Of a stretch of DNA of 64,000 nt, positions 39,533 to 51,780 are shown in pieces. Numbering within the stretch: position 1 is the first letter of the stretch; every line of letters starts with the position of its first letter. The notes below the pieces were generated by a model. The model did no database searches. It saw nothing but the letters and a program-made list of their open reading frames with translations, and had not been told where the DNA came from. The stretch is taken from NCBI GenBank assembly GCA_949358305.1, contig OX442321.1, positions 9,015,605 through 9,079,604 of the forward strand. The letters are read 5' to 3'. The position numbers and the translations under genes were made by a program. The stretch is from Strigamia acuminata. Its lineage: Eukaryota; Arthropoda; Chilopoda; Geophilomorpha; Linotaeniidae.

Positions 39533-39590
39533 CCAATCGGAAGCTTGCCAATCAAAATGACGTCATAACACGACATTCCTGACTATATAA
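39533..39590 (+). promoter_or_regulatory. CCAAT-CCAAT-CRE-TATA arrangement, candidate plus-strand promoter
   Basis: CCAAT at 39533-39537 and 39548-39552, TGACGTCA at 39558-39565 and TATATAA at 39584-39590, in that order. An X-box-like GTCGCCTAGCAAC lies at 39628-39640, where transcription would begin. This spacing resembles a classic animal promoter. No convincing coding frame follows, so any product would be antisense non-coding RNA, or the block may be an enhancer. Confidence 0.3.
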
Positions 39591-42260
39591 TCAACATTGT
39601 CGCCTCGCCTCGGCTCTTGTTACCACCGTCGCCTAGCAACCCGACAGTAAAGGGGGTACCTGACAATCAATAACTCAAGTGGCAAGAATCCCAGTGGCAA
39701 AAATCAGAGCTTCACAAACGAACACCACTCTCCCCTCCCCGCTCTTCTTCTTTCCTTTCCCCTTTACCTACACTCGACCCATCCCTCACCGACGCTTGAC
39801 CAAGCAGAAAATCCACTCGCAATACCCAAATGTCTCCTAGCCATCACCCACTTCATCGTTTTTTAATTAGGCCCCGACTTTTGTTAACATTTTTCTTTCA
39901 TTTGTCAACGGAACAATGCACCTGCGTGCAGTTGTGCATTGTGCGAGTTTTATTTCCTGTGTGCAAAATGCACGATTTCTTTTTTTTCTCCTCCGCTTCG
40001 CTTTCTATTTGCACTAAAAAGTCTGTTGCTTAATGATTTCCAATAGCAGGAGGAGCTTAGACTTCATCTTCCTCTTCTCTTTACCGCCTGTGACGCCTAC
40101 AACAATTTAAGGTGCAACTACAGCAATCATTGTTGCCTAAAATTGACATCATCATCCAACAATGACCTAATTAAGCATTATACCCGCACTATAAACGAAC
40201 TCACTTCCTTTCACCGCCCAACAAAAAAAGAAAGAAAAAAACTCCTTACGTACAATGCACAAATCGTAAACGGGCTCATTGTTGGATAATTACACTTCCC
40301 ATTACACAATTAGTCACTTAGCAAACATCCCCTTGCAGACATTTGTGCAACAATATACACATATCTCTCTCTCCCTCCCCTAAATGCAATTAATCTTCCG
40401 TCTCAACACACTCATTCAACAAATTAAAAAGGAAACCATTCACTGTTAATAAAACAAACAAAAAGGCCACCAAACATTGTTGTAATTAACACCGCCGTGA
40501 ATTACACACAACCTTGTACCACATGTCAAGTTTCCAGCGGTAAATATAATCTGTTAACACTTTAAATTTTAAACCTCGACACCTTATACATGCAACGAGA
40601 TAAACAATGCACAAAAACAAGAAGAAACGAGAAAAAAAAAGAAAAGTAAAATAGCACAGTAATAATAAACGAAACCGAAAGTCGACACCTACCTGTAGTC
40701 ACTGGCAGAGAGAACTCTAAACCACAACTGGTGGAGACGTTGCTCACTCTCCAGTTGCCAATAACAAACTGAGGAGCTGCATGGGGCATCAAGACAGGAA
40801 AACCAATCTACGTCATCATCATGACCTCATCCAAATACCCATGAATGAGTTACCACAATTAAGGACTACGTTTTATAGTCTGAAAAAAACACCGAGTTGA
40901 GAAAAAGTTTTAACTACACAAACATGTGTCACGGTTGCGGAGGATGTTCTCAGAAATGTTTTCCATTAGTTTCCAGCTTCCCTTAACCCACAGCATTAAG
41001 ATTTAAGAGAAAGAAAAAAATTATTACGATCACAATCAACCTTAATTCACTAAATTACTTTTTTTTTAATACAATAGAAGAAAAAAATGGACCTCAATTA
41101 ATTTTGATATATAGTCCACCATAAATCTCCACCTTAGGGTGAACTATTTTGCACAACTTCCGTGACATTTAATTTCTTTTTTTTCGTTTTGAAATCATCA
41201 ACTTACAATGCATACTCATGCACCTTGTGTAAGACAAGCCCAGTTGAAAGAATCGAGTCTCACCACTTGGCTATCAGCCAGGCTGAATATCACCACAAGA
41301 AGATGGTGGTTGGGGACGGGGATGGACTTACAGATGATGCCAAAGGATTGAGGCAAAGGAGAGACGAAGAAGAAAAAAAAAAGAAATAAAGAAAGAAAAA
41401 GAGAAGGAGACACCAACAGATAACGGCATGTTTTCAAACCGTTCCTTTTCCCATTTCAAAGTCTTTTATACAAATATAAGTGGCGCAATGGCTGCCATGT
41501 TGACTAAAATGATTTTTTTTCTCTTTCCCTCTTCTTGCGTATATAAAAGAGTGAATGTCAATCGACTGCAATGTTTGGATTGGTGCAAGTGAAAACGGGG
41601 TTCAAATTTTCACAAAAAGAGTGAAATTTTAAAATTTTATTATTTATTAATGATAAAATTTATTCTTTCTGTTTTTTTATTTTTTTTTTCTCGTTGGATT
41701 TCCTCGACTGAATAAAATCCAACTCACTTGAGCGCCAATGTTGACCACACCCTCCAAGCTTGCACATAACACACATCACCAAAAGACCCCCGCTTAGCTT
41801 GCAAAAAGAAAATCTTTGGTCGAAGCATTTCTCTTAACACTATGGAACAAATCTATTCAAAACCCTGTGAACCCCGAGTAATAAAAACAGAAACGCATTT
41901 GCCTATCACCACACCCAATCTGCGCCCAAGTACAAAAAAGACCTCACCATATGAAGCACCCTCTTTTTCCACATGATTTAACACTCTTAGCCCATAAAAT
42001 AAGTCTGGATTTTGTTCTAGCAGCAGACGGCCACCAACATGTGTGGGAGGGAGGGCAAAGCTGGTAATTGAAGCGTCGTTGGAACCGACGGTAGAGAAGC
42101 CAACCAGTCTTGATTGGAGAGAGGGGAGGAAGGGGCGTCCAAATTGAATCCCCCATCCCCGTCCCCCTATTGGCAATTCGACAGGAGTTTTCGAGCTGTG
42201 GGACTCGCTCTACTTATTTATTCTCCACCTTTAGCCATCACTACCACCAAACTGACCTTT

Positions 42261-42274
42261 GTTTCCAAGGTAAC
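42261..42274. promoter_or_regulatory. RFX X-box
   Basis: GTTTCCAAGGTAAC fits RYYNYY-N2-RRNRAC with an AA spacer. Confidence 0.4.
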
Positions 42275-44270
42275 CAAGCGGAAGAAGACGTCATTGCCAC
42301 CACACTAACACGAATTAGAGAACGTTCCAGCGTCATCTAGTACCGGAAGCTCGAGCTGACCCACACTACGGACGCATCGATGGTAGAAAGTGTGTGCGAA
42401 TCCAATTTCTTTGGATTTTCTTTATAAAGTGAATAAAAAAAAATCGGGCGACTCGAAGCGTGTGTTCAAGATGAACGAGTCAAGAAAGAGAAAGTGCTTT
42501 TTTCTTTCTTTTTCTTTTTTCTTTTCCTTTCTTAAACTGACTTAAAATTTGTAGACAAAAATAAAGATGGGAAATGTGCGCGATTTTAAAAGAAATCTTT
42601 TGCTGTCACGGCGATAGCGATAAAAGCTAAAAAAAAAAAATGCTAGCTATCATTTTTTCATTTAGGCAATGTAAAATAGGCCACTTTTTAAAAAAAAAAT
42701 CAATTTCGTGTTGTAAATAAAAGCAAAGGAAAATAAAAAAAAAGTTGATCCATCCAGCTGACGTTTGTTGCTGTACTCGTCGGCAATTGCAGATGCTAAA
42801 CTGATCATTACTTTAACACTGCAGCTTCGAGAGACGAGGATGAAATGATTAACTTGGCTTTATATCGAGAATTATAATTTCAAAACTGTTTTTATTAACT
42901 GTTTAAGTATAATTTTATAGCTTTCAACTAAGAAATGATAAAAGTTTATTTTACATGCGTTAGCACGTATTTCTTATTCCCCTATTCCCCCTTTTTTAAG
43001 AGATTGCCACGTGCTAAATTGTAGTAAAGTAATTTGATTTTTATTCAATTCCAATATGCATAAACTTTTTTGTTTAAAAAAAAAAAGAATAAAAATACTA
43101 ATAAAAAAATGCAGGTTCGCGATCGGTTTTATGGAGGGCATAGGTGCAAAGGTTAGAAAAAAATAAGTAGAACACACAATTTTCATACGTGGGTGGCAAA
43201 CCAAATGAATGACCACATTGTAATTATAATGTCAAAATGTGCGAGGTCAAACGGTAAAAAAAAAATATTTTTTTTTGAAAAGTAATTTGCTAAAAGAAAT
43301 ATATATAAAAAACAGCGTAGAATGTATCATCGAATGAATTCAGTTACGTCATTTTATGGACGTTCGGTGCAGCACAAATTATTTTCTCCGTCATCAATCA
43401 AGTACAATCTGTGTGGCATCGTGTTCTAGAAACATTCATTGACCTTTCCTCCATCAAGCCGCCATTTCCCTTGCCTTGAGAATAAAAAAGGTTACTACAC
43501 CCAAAAGCGTTATCAAAATTAAAAATCTCCAGACACAGAAAACCAAGTCAAGAACTTAATATAAAGGAAAAATATAAAAAAAATAAAATAAAGAAAAAAA
43601 ATATTTAAAAAAAGAAAAAAAAATTAATTTAAAAAATACACTCCATTTAATTCAATATATCATCGCATTAGAACCCGATCTCGTGATAAAATGGCGGGCA
43701 CGATGCAAAGAAAATCAAAACTGTAATTTACGATTCTCCAGAAGAAGGACAAAAACAACAACAGCAGCTTTGAGGATAAACCCATAAATAAAACCTTTAA
43801 TTCCATAAACTCCCACATGGGGCGCGCGTAATTCAACATGGTGCCAGCACCGCCAAAAATCCTTCAATTAACTACCTTCCATTGGCCGCTCTAATCCTAC
43901 AGTTTGATTGAAACGCTCCACTCCGTATTGACCATGCGCATCGCAGCAAGAAAAAATATAAAAAGGTGGGAGAGATGAGACGCGAGTTGACCCTCCACTG
44001 ACCCTAGTCAGTCAAAAGCAGGGAGGGGCAACTGATCAGCTGCGAGATGCACTAGGAAGAAGGGGGTGCAGAGGAACAGACGCTGGCAGAATCATTAATT
44101 CTCTTGTCAGTCTCTTGTGCAACTCTTCACAATGAACTCCCTCCTAGTGGCTCGAGACAAAAGGCGGCCACAAAGCACAACAATTGCAACACTTTACCCG
44201 TATACGAAATTTCTTAATGTCCCTTTAAATCCATCCCAAACAACTCTTTTTCACGTTACAACCAAAGCTG

Positions 44271-44311
44271 AAAAAATAAAAAAATAAAAAAATAAAAAAA
44301 TAAAAAATAAA
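44271..44311. repeat. (A5-7T)n low-complexity repeat
   Basis: Repeated AAAAAAT-like units over about 40 nt. Confidence 0.9.
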
Positions 44312-46240
44312 GTCCCAAAACTAAACTCTTTTTCATGTCGTCATCACTCATCCTTACGACACTTCTCACATCATTCTCAGCTGCTTCAGACCGGCCATCA
44401 GAAACGCCTCGTCATATTTGCAGCAAAGCGTCTGCTCTTCTCTTCTCATCACATCCTCGAGTCCACTACCCACCCAACCATCCATTCAGCGTCCCACGTT
44501 TTTAATTCACAATTTTTTCCTTCCAAAATATAATTCCCGAGAATCTGGTCCAGCAACTGACCACTGGTCTTGCAATCCCAGCCAGCTCCCTGGTATGAAA
44601 AGACCCTGGCCAAAACCCTTTGATGCACCCCTCTCTGACCAGCAGCCTTTGATGACCAAAACGCGTCTGAGAGAGAGAGATGCGCCCTTATACAAAAGAA
44701 ACGAGCAGCGTTCATTGGCCTCGAAGGTGTTGCAAGTGCATTCAGGTGCAAATACGAGTCCATACAAGCGTTTAGTGCAGCATCTCTTCTACCTCTCGAA
44801 ATATATAACCGCCCGACCAATAATGCCCAAAACCCCCTCTCCCCTTCTCTGTCGCTTGAGGGATTGAATTCACCGATTCAACAATACCCAGACCCGTGAT
44901 TTATGTAAGTCCTCGTGACATTTTGCCATTGCGTTCCCAGATATTTACATGTCTCCTTATCTGCATATAGCTTAAGGACTCTACAATTATTTACATCATC
45001 TACATTTGCTCGATCGAAGCCCCTCTGCCATTCGTCCGATATATTTCCGGCTGGCGGCGATGAGACAGTGCGAAAAACCAATGTCGACTGAGTAATGCGT
45101 CTCGCAAATTGGCAACACCCATTGTTGCGAACCAACAAAATTGCCAACAAGCAGTAATGATTCGTCCCTGCAGAGAGTGCAAACGGAAAAACAATTCACA
45201 TTACAACAAAGGGGGAACAGAATCCGCATTATTGTATTGCAATCGTGTTACACTAACAAGGAGATCATTTCCAACAATAAACATACACATTTAAAGCCGT
45301 GTAGCCGAAAGACGCGCCTCGGCACGTCGGGTAAACACAACTAAACCAATGTTATCGTTGTATCATCGTCAGGGTATTCACAAACTCTTTTCTTTTACAT
45401 TTCATTCATCAATTTTTCAAAGCAAAATTTATGATAAGCAACTAAGGTGCAATCTGTCTCAATGCTAAATTTAACATGTCAATTAAATTATTGTATAATA
45501 ACTGCAGATTTTAAATTTAAATTTCTTTTATCCTCGCAAAAATAAAGGTAAATTTTTGTTTAATCAATCAACCTGAGTGGTTTAAACGATGCCATGAAGC
45601 GCAAATGAAAATGCGAAATTGGTGATCCGAAGTGAAGCGTCTTAAAATAAATTCCGAAAAAAAATTCTCCGATCGAGCAAACAATTGTTTCCATTTTGAT
45701 TTGTAAACAATATATCTTTTTTCCTCTCGCATTGTTAAAATTTTTCAACAAAGCGATCAATAAATTAATTAAAGAAATCTTTGTTTTCTTGTCACCGCAA
45801 TTACATTTTTACAATATTTTTTAATAACGGCAATTTTTCAATAAAAAAGAAAAAGATAAAAATAAAACTTTGCCAATTCCACGAACATGTGACATCACTT
45901 CAAAACCCTGTGACATCATTTTTCCAATATCAGTAAACCTCGCGTCCTGTTTTCCATAACCCAACCGATAGTCAAGAGCACGGGATAATGGTCAACAAAA
46001 TAACCTCGTAAAACTCCTAAACCGATATTCAACAATGACATAAATCGCTAGTCTTCTTCCAATGTTGTAACAACGAGCTGTTGACTCTACTCTAATCAAT
46101 CAAAAAGACCCACGACTAACTGACGCCTGGCACCTGCTCCATCAAAAGTCACGGCAGGTGTGTTGCGCCGTGTGCGTGGGCGTACGATCAATTACAACAG
46201 TGAACAACACCAAAATTCATCTCGACTTAAAATAAAAAAC

Positions 46241-46260
46241 ATATATATATATATATATAT
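46241..46260. repeat. (AT)n microsatellite
   Basis: Ten AT units followed by A/T-rich DNA. Confidence 0.95.
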
Positions 46261-47950
46261 AAAAAAATAAAAAAAAATATTTTTCTTCTTCCCTTTTCCC
46301 CACTTCTATATATAGTTGAAAGGGAGGGAAGTTTTTACTATGTAATGTCTATCATAAAGAAAAGTGGAAAAAAGACAAGAATAGAGCAAAAATCCACACA
46401 CTTGCCTCTGAATTATAACTCCCATGTTGCTACAATAAAAATACGCAGCCAGATTGTTATACAACTCGGACTTAAAAAAAAAGAGAGATATAAAAAAAAT
46501 GTTTTATTTTCATATTAAAATCTCATTCCAGACTAGAAATAAAAAATATAAAAATAAAAATAAAAAACAGGCAGCAAAATCGACTGATAACCTTCAAAAA
46601 TTGATAAGTGAATCATCAATTTACCTTTCCCTTTTGACACGATTTTTCCCCTCTGCACTCGCGATTAGGCTTATTAGCCATTTTGAAATGTTAAAATTCT
46701 AGTTGGACAAAATAAGGAAGAGGAAGTTTCTATATCGAAAGGAAGTCTGGCCAGTTCATCAAATATTTTCATATCACGACCGACTCGACCTTATTTTCTT
46801 TCGCAAAACTCCCACATTCACTTAAAAAGACTAATAAATAACAATAATAATGACGACCAACACTAATATTTTACTCCACTCTCCTTTGTCACTAAAAACG
46901 ATTTAAAAAAAAAAAAAAGAAGAAAAAAAGAAGAAAATTAATCGTATACACAAAATACGGAAAACTAATAACTGAGTCAATTTTTTGCCAAAGTAGGTCA
47001 AGTGAATTCCAGCTCCCCGTTCCTGGAAGATAAATAAATCCCACTTTCTAATAAAACTCGAGAGGGGGAAGAAAGGCAAGAAGGAAAGCATGGGGAAACG
47101 GAAAAACGCGTCAATGTGGGTGGTGTTTTTAACTCATCCTGTTTAACTTCTAAAACAATTTCACCTCCCTCTCAAATGTTTTAAATGCCAATGTTAAATT
47201 GTTAATTCGATAAGTGGGGAAATGTGCTTGTCCTACTTTAACTCTTTTTTTCTCTCCTCTGCTTCTCTCACATGCTTTATTTTTCCTGTCGTAATGACGT
47301 AATTTACGAATGGATCACTAGTTTCTCAGCCGAAGAATAAGAGGAAATGGAGAAAAAAAATTCCCTCCATTCTTTTTAAAAGAAGAAAGAAAGAAAAAAA
47401 TAAAGAAAATAAAAAAAAAGAAACGAGTTAAGAGGCGTCTGTGATGAGATTGAAGGGATAGGAGACGGTAGACACAATTAATTAGTAGTTTACTTAATGA
47501 CCAGATACCAAAATGGAGGCTTCAGACTTTCCCGTATCCAAAGAGCGAACAAAAAACGTGCAAAAACAAAAAACCGGAGCAAAACGAAACAGTGAAACGG
47601 AACAAAGACAACAATTTCCTAATGACCTCCTCGTAAAAACCAATTAAAACCATGGCAGCCACATGACAGACTTTTGGACGATAAACCAGCACGATAAGTA
47701 CAATAAACCATGCAAACAGAATTAACAAAAAGCGAAAGCAAAACAAGAAAACAAATTAACGACGCCAACGTAATAAATTAAACAAATTGCTAAACAAATG
47801 CTTCCACCTCCCAATCCGCCCCCCTGCGACAGCAAAAGGTCCCATCAACAGATCGACTAAACGCCCCCTTCGAAAATCCAGCGAGCGGCGCCACGAAACC
47901 TGGCCTCGAACGCACACTGCATTCGCGACCCCACCCAACCGAACCGAACC

Positions 47951-47968
47951 GAGAGAGAGAGAGAGAGA
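47951..47968. repeat. short (GA)n run in the CpG-rich island
   Basis: Nine GA units inside the candidate promoter island; GAGA-factor-type binding is possible. Confidence 0.9.
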
Positions 47969-48231
47969 CACTTAGTTCGCAGTGGATCGGTAAAACCCCG
48001 TGATATCCTAGTTAACCTACACAACCCCATTCATTTCTGCCAGCACTTGAAACGACCCTCGCGCACTTGGCCCAACGCCCCGCACTCGTGCACCCACGAG
48101 CTCGAAACCCCGACAACAGCCATCAGAGTTGAGACTTCAACAGCATGGGCGCGTTCCAGAGCGCGTCACCCAACTACACGCTCGTGGCGCGCACACTCCC
48201 GACAGAACAACGTCAAACCCGGTGCACTTAC

Positions 48232-48400
48232 CTGTTTCCTACACCATCCAAGCGACTGGAGTGTTTTTAATGGTGGCTAGGCATAGTTGAGCGAGCCAAG
48301 GAGACGAACGCGTGCTCCGCCATGTTCGAGCGACAACAGCCAGCTGCGTACGGCCAGCCTTCTGACTCGCCCTACTCAACCGACTCGGTCGCGATCCAAA
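48232..48400 (-). other. mbl: candidate non-coding first exon of mbl
   Basis: The minus strand reads GGTGTAGGAAACAG|GTAAGTGCAC, an essentially perfect CAG|GTAAGT donor in the CpG-rich island. The exon end at 48232 is well supported as a splice site. The upstream limit near 48400 is only a guess, because no clear initiator motif stands out. The exon would join the acceptor ahead of 24955. A small uORF lies inside. Alternative: first exon of a separate minus-strand non-coding gene. Confidence 0.5.
48267..48323 (-). other. uORF in the candidate first exon
   Basis: ATG in strong context (A at -3, G at +4) opening an 18-codon frame, MAEHAFVSLARSTMPSHH, that ends in TAA before the donor. If the exon is real, this uORF would dampen translation of the mbl start further on. 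The peptide matches nothing I recognise. Confidence 0.3.
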
Positions 48401-50223
48401 TTGGGCGGATTTGCGCATCTACGTAGCAAGCTACATGGGGCTTGAGAAGACGAGGTCCACGACTGGCGGTTTGTCTTTGGGCGTGATTTGGGGCTCGAGA
48501 TCACAGCCTTGCATGTCGGGATCGAGACTCGACTCACTGATATTGATCTCGTGTGTCAGTCTGTCGCCAACCGAGATCAATTTGCTCTGATAATAACAAA
48601 AGATAAATATTGTTACGTGTGCAACTCACTCGTTTTGTTTCCAATTTGTATGTCAGCTCCTTTCCATGAACCGTCTTGAAAAATATTAATAACAATAACA
48701 ATGATAATAATAATAGAAAAGAAAAGAAATCAAACAAATTGGAAATTTAAAAAATAACATATATTTAAATTTTTTTTTAACACAAAACGGATTTCCAGTT
48801 TGGTCGCTAACGAGTTGATTCTAATTATGGAAAAGGACAAAAGGTTGTGTAGGATTATTGTTAACAACCTCTTTGGGCACAAACTTATGTAGGATCTTGA
48901 TTGTTGAAATCGCTGGTATTAGGCCGACTTTAGGTTGCTTAAGTTGGCTGATTACACAGTTTAGACTATCACGTGGCCATTTTCTGATTGAACAAGAGCT
49001 AAATAAATTACTCAAAGATAAATGAATGCGATTTCTCCACCACCTCTAAATGCATTAGTTAATCAGAAATGGGTCAAAAACTACTTGGCAATTATTATAC
49101 TTTCTAATACGCATTTTTGCCTACACCTCTGTTTCCAGAGCGTGAAAAAATTTCATATCGCATTACAATAAAACAGAATAAATTATTCCGCATTTTTCAT
49201 ATTCCTTCCAACATTTGATACGTTGACAACTAATACGATAGAATGACATCCCCTCAGATATTACTTGACAAGTCAAATAGAAACCTGATATGATTTTTTT
49301 CCCTCTTCATTTTAAATTTAAGCATAATGCTTTATTTTAACCTTTACTGTGTATAAATACCCGTTTCCTAAATGTTTGAAAACTAATTTTAGCCTTTTAA
49401 ATATAAATAAAATCTTAATGGAAATTTTTCCATAAAAGTTACTTTTTTTTCTTCCCGCAATTTATTATTCCAAGATGAAAAGTACTCGTTAGATCATACG
49501 CTCCCTCTGATTATGGGTACACAAAGCCAGTTTGTGACATTTCCCTTGAATTAATTAGGTTCGTGTCACATGATCTGACAGATGGCACCCCGTATCTTTT
49601 ATCAACTTGGATTAGAATGACCCCATTTAAGCCCCACCCATAGTAAGACATAATTACCATTCTTCTTATTGAATTGGTCCCAAACTCCCCACACCAAAAT
49701 TCCATTAAGTTTGATACACGCCAGGGCAAGTGCATGACGTAATACTAAGAAACTCCCAATCCTACACCCCCCGACTCCAAAAAAAATTTTTTTTTTTTTT
49801 TCCTAAATAAAAAAACTATTTTAAGAAACGATTCAAATCATCTTTCACTTTATTCGCGTATAACTTTCAAATCTGACAACCATCATCATTTGCAGCCAAA
49901 AACTTTTCTCTTTTTGGTCGGTCCACCAAAGCTCATTTGGCATGCCATCTTCGCCTTTTTTCCGCGCTTTAATATTTCAAAAACCTATTTTAAACTTATC
50001 ACAAACATAAACATTTACATAAACTTAGTTTTCGTCTTTCGCATCCAAAAATATATATAAAATAATATTTCTATTCAAATCTTTAAAAAAAAATAAAAAA
50101 TCTTTGTTCTTTAATACACGTTTACCTTTAAAAAATTCGAAAACTTTCAATTTTTCATTCCAAGCATTACCCATACATCATTCCCTCCCCCCCACAACTA
50201 TATCCATCGTCACACAACTAACC

Positions 50224-50224
<1 letters not shown>

Positions 50225-50258
<34 letters not shown>
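50225..50258. repeat. (AC)17 microsatellite
   Basis: Perfect AC run of 34 nt. Confidence 0.98.
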
Positions 50259-50259
<1 letters not shown>

Positions 50260-51017
50260 AAAGTCAGCAAACTGGCACTTGGAATAGATCTAATTCGAAA
50301 TATATTTATCAGAGTCGAAAGGGGTGAGGTCCACAACCAATCCTTGCCAGGTGGCATTCCAGTGTGAGAACAGTGAGTTCTCTCAACCTCCGTCCGCCCA
50401 CCCTACCCACCTTCGGCTTCGCTTTATGGCCTACGAGGATCTTGAGTATTTTTAGGACTTTAACGGTGACTCCCTCCTCCAATTTCTTACATACGTTGCC
50501 ATTTTTTTCTTTCTCTCTCTCTCTCTCTCTCTTACTCTCTACGTTTTCAAATTCCTGCGAGTGAATGTTAGAAATATTAACAACAACAACAAGAAAAATA
50601 AGAAAAAGAATGAAAACACCAAACAAGAAGGAAAAAAAAATTATACGTTTCCTTCCAGATGTTTTAAATATTTTATTCACTAATCCAATTTATTATTCAT
50701 CTCGTAAAAATCGTTTTAAATCATGCACACTGAAGAAAAAAAAATTTCAACCAATTGAAATAAGTTTAATTTGTTTTATTTGCCAATTTTCTCTCTCTCA
50801 CTTTCACCCACAGATTCGTTATACCAAGTGCATACCAAGGTGACCCTTTGCAAACAAGCGTTTCATAAAACTAGTTTTACTTTTCAATTCACCTCACGCT
50901 CACGACCAATCTCAAAAAATAAGTCAATTCATCCTTTGCAACATCATCACATCAAAATTTGCTATTGCAAATGATAAACAACGCAGGGAAAAAAAATCGA
51001 TCCAGTAAAATGCTAAA

Positions 51018-51044
51018 TTTTATTTATTTATTTATTTATTTATT
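51018..51044. repeat. (TTTA)n microsatellite
   Basis: About six TTTA units, continuing into TTA-rich sequence. Confidence 0.9.
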
Positions 51045-51766
51045 ATTACTTTTATTATTATTAATTTTTTTTTTTTAGAAATAAATTTTTAAGTAACTCG
51101 AATGACCTCATGTTTTGAGTTTTGGCCAAAAACGTGCGGAAATGAGCGAGTAAAATAAATAATTACAAAGATATTTGCAGTATGAACATAAAAACAAACT
51201 CATCTAAAAATTACCAAAGCAGGACATAATTAATTTACATTGTAGTTGAGGTCAACCCATTTAAAGAGACCATTAACAGCATACAGAATTGTTACTTTTC
51301 ACGGGTCAAACAAAGAGCAAGAAAAATAAAAATAAAACTCCAATGTAGGCAAAGAGATGAAGAGTGGTGGGAATTGGGACAAATTGAGCTTCTGTTTTTC
51401 CCTGACCTTTTCATCCTCAATGTTCACCTTTTAAAAACCACCTATTCATTGCCCTGTCAGAACCAAAAAACAAGTGCACAAACCACTAAATTAAGCCTAT
51501 ACCTTATTTACAAACATCGATTTTTTTCGCCTCCTTTTTACAAACTTAAATCTACTTATCTATATTACATTATTTTCCTTTCGATGTCATTGAATATAAA
51601 ACTTGTTTCATTTTTTTAAAATATTTATTTTACATAAATAATATTAAAAAAACAAAAAAAAAATAGGGTTCGACCCCCATTTCAACTTTGATACTGGAAA
51701 TTGGCAAATTAAAATTTATGAGTTCAATACAGTACTTGTGTTCATGCACAGTCTAGCATGAAATGT

Positions 51767-51780
51767 GCATACCGGTATGC
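51767..51780. repeat. 14-bp perfect palindrome
   Basis: GCATACCGGTATGC is its own reverse complement. Its centre, ACCGGT, resembles a Grainyhead half-site pair. Confidence 0.9.

Larger units (their letters stand above)
24956..48231 (-). other. putative first (5' UTR) intron of mbl, about 23 kb
   Basis: Inferred from the candidate first exon ending at 48232 and the acceptor before 24955. No coding exon, tRNA or transposon recognised. More complex islands lie at about 25240-25560, 27120-27560, 28950-29110, 29400-29530, 32320-32650, 36290-36970, 39530-39660, 41970-42400, 43830-44190, 44400-44870 and 45000-45330. The rest is A/T-rich simple sequence. If the promoter call is wrong, this region would be partly intergenic. 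Confidence 0.5.
47780..48540 (-). promoter_or_regulatory. CpG-rich island, candidate distal mbl promoter
   Basis: This is one of the most C+G- and CpG-rich stretches in the window, standing out from A/T-rich flanks. It contains a strong minus-strand donor (48226-48231), a GA run (47951-47968) and an ATGGCGG word typical of promoter-proximal YY1/Pho-like sites (minus strand, about 48317-48323). No TATA box on the minus strand. Assignment to mbl rests on strand, donor strength and the absence of another minus-strand gene. Confidence 0.5.

Noticed and set aside
41479-41490. tRNA A-box-like TGGCGCAATGG
   Set aside because: No B box at a suitable distance and no acceptor stem can be formed.
43957-44013. 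TATAAAAA followed by TCAGTC initiator-like word
   Set aside because: The spacing of about 51 bp is too long for a TATA-initiator pair, and no transcript features follow.
44418-44867. 149-codon plus-strand open frame
   Set aside because: Ser/Pro/Thr-rich translation with no recognisable domain, a similar-length open frame on the opposite strand, and no splice or promoter support. GC-richer islands here give open frames on both strands.
51665-51680. tRNA B-box-like GGTTCGACCCC
   Set aside because: The T-arm stem pairs only 3 of 5 positions, and no A box or acceptor stem lies upstream.
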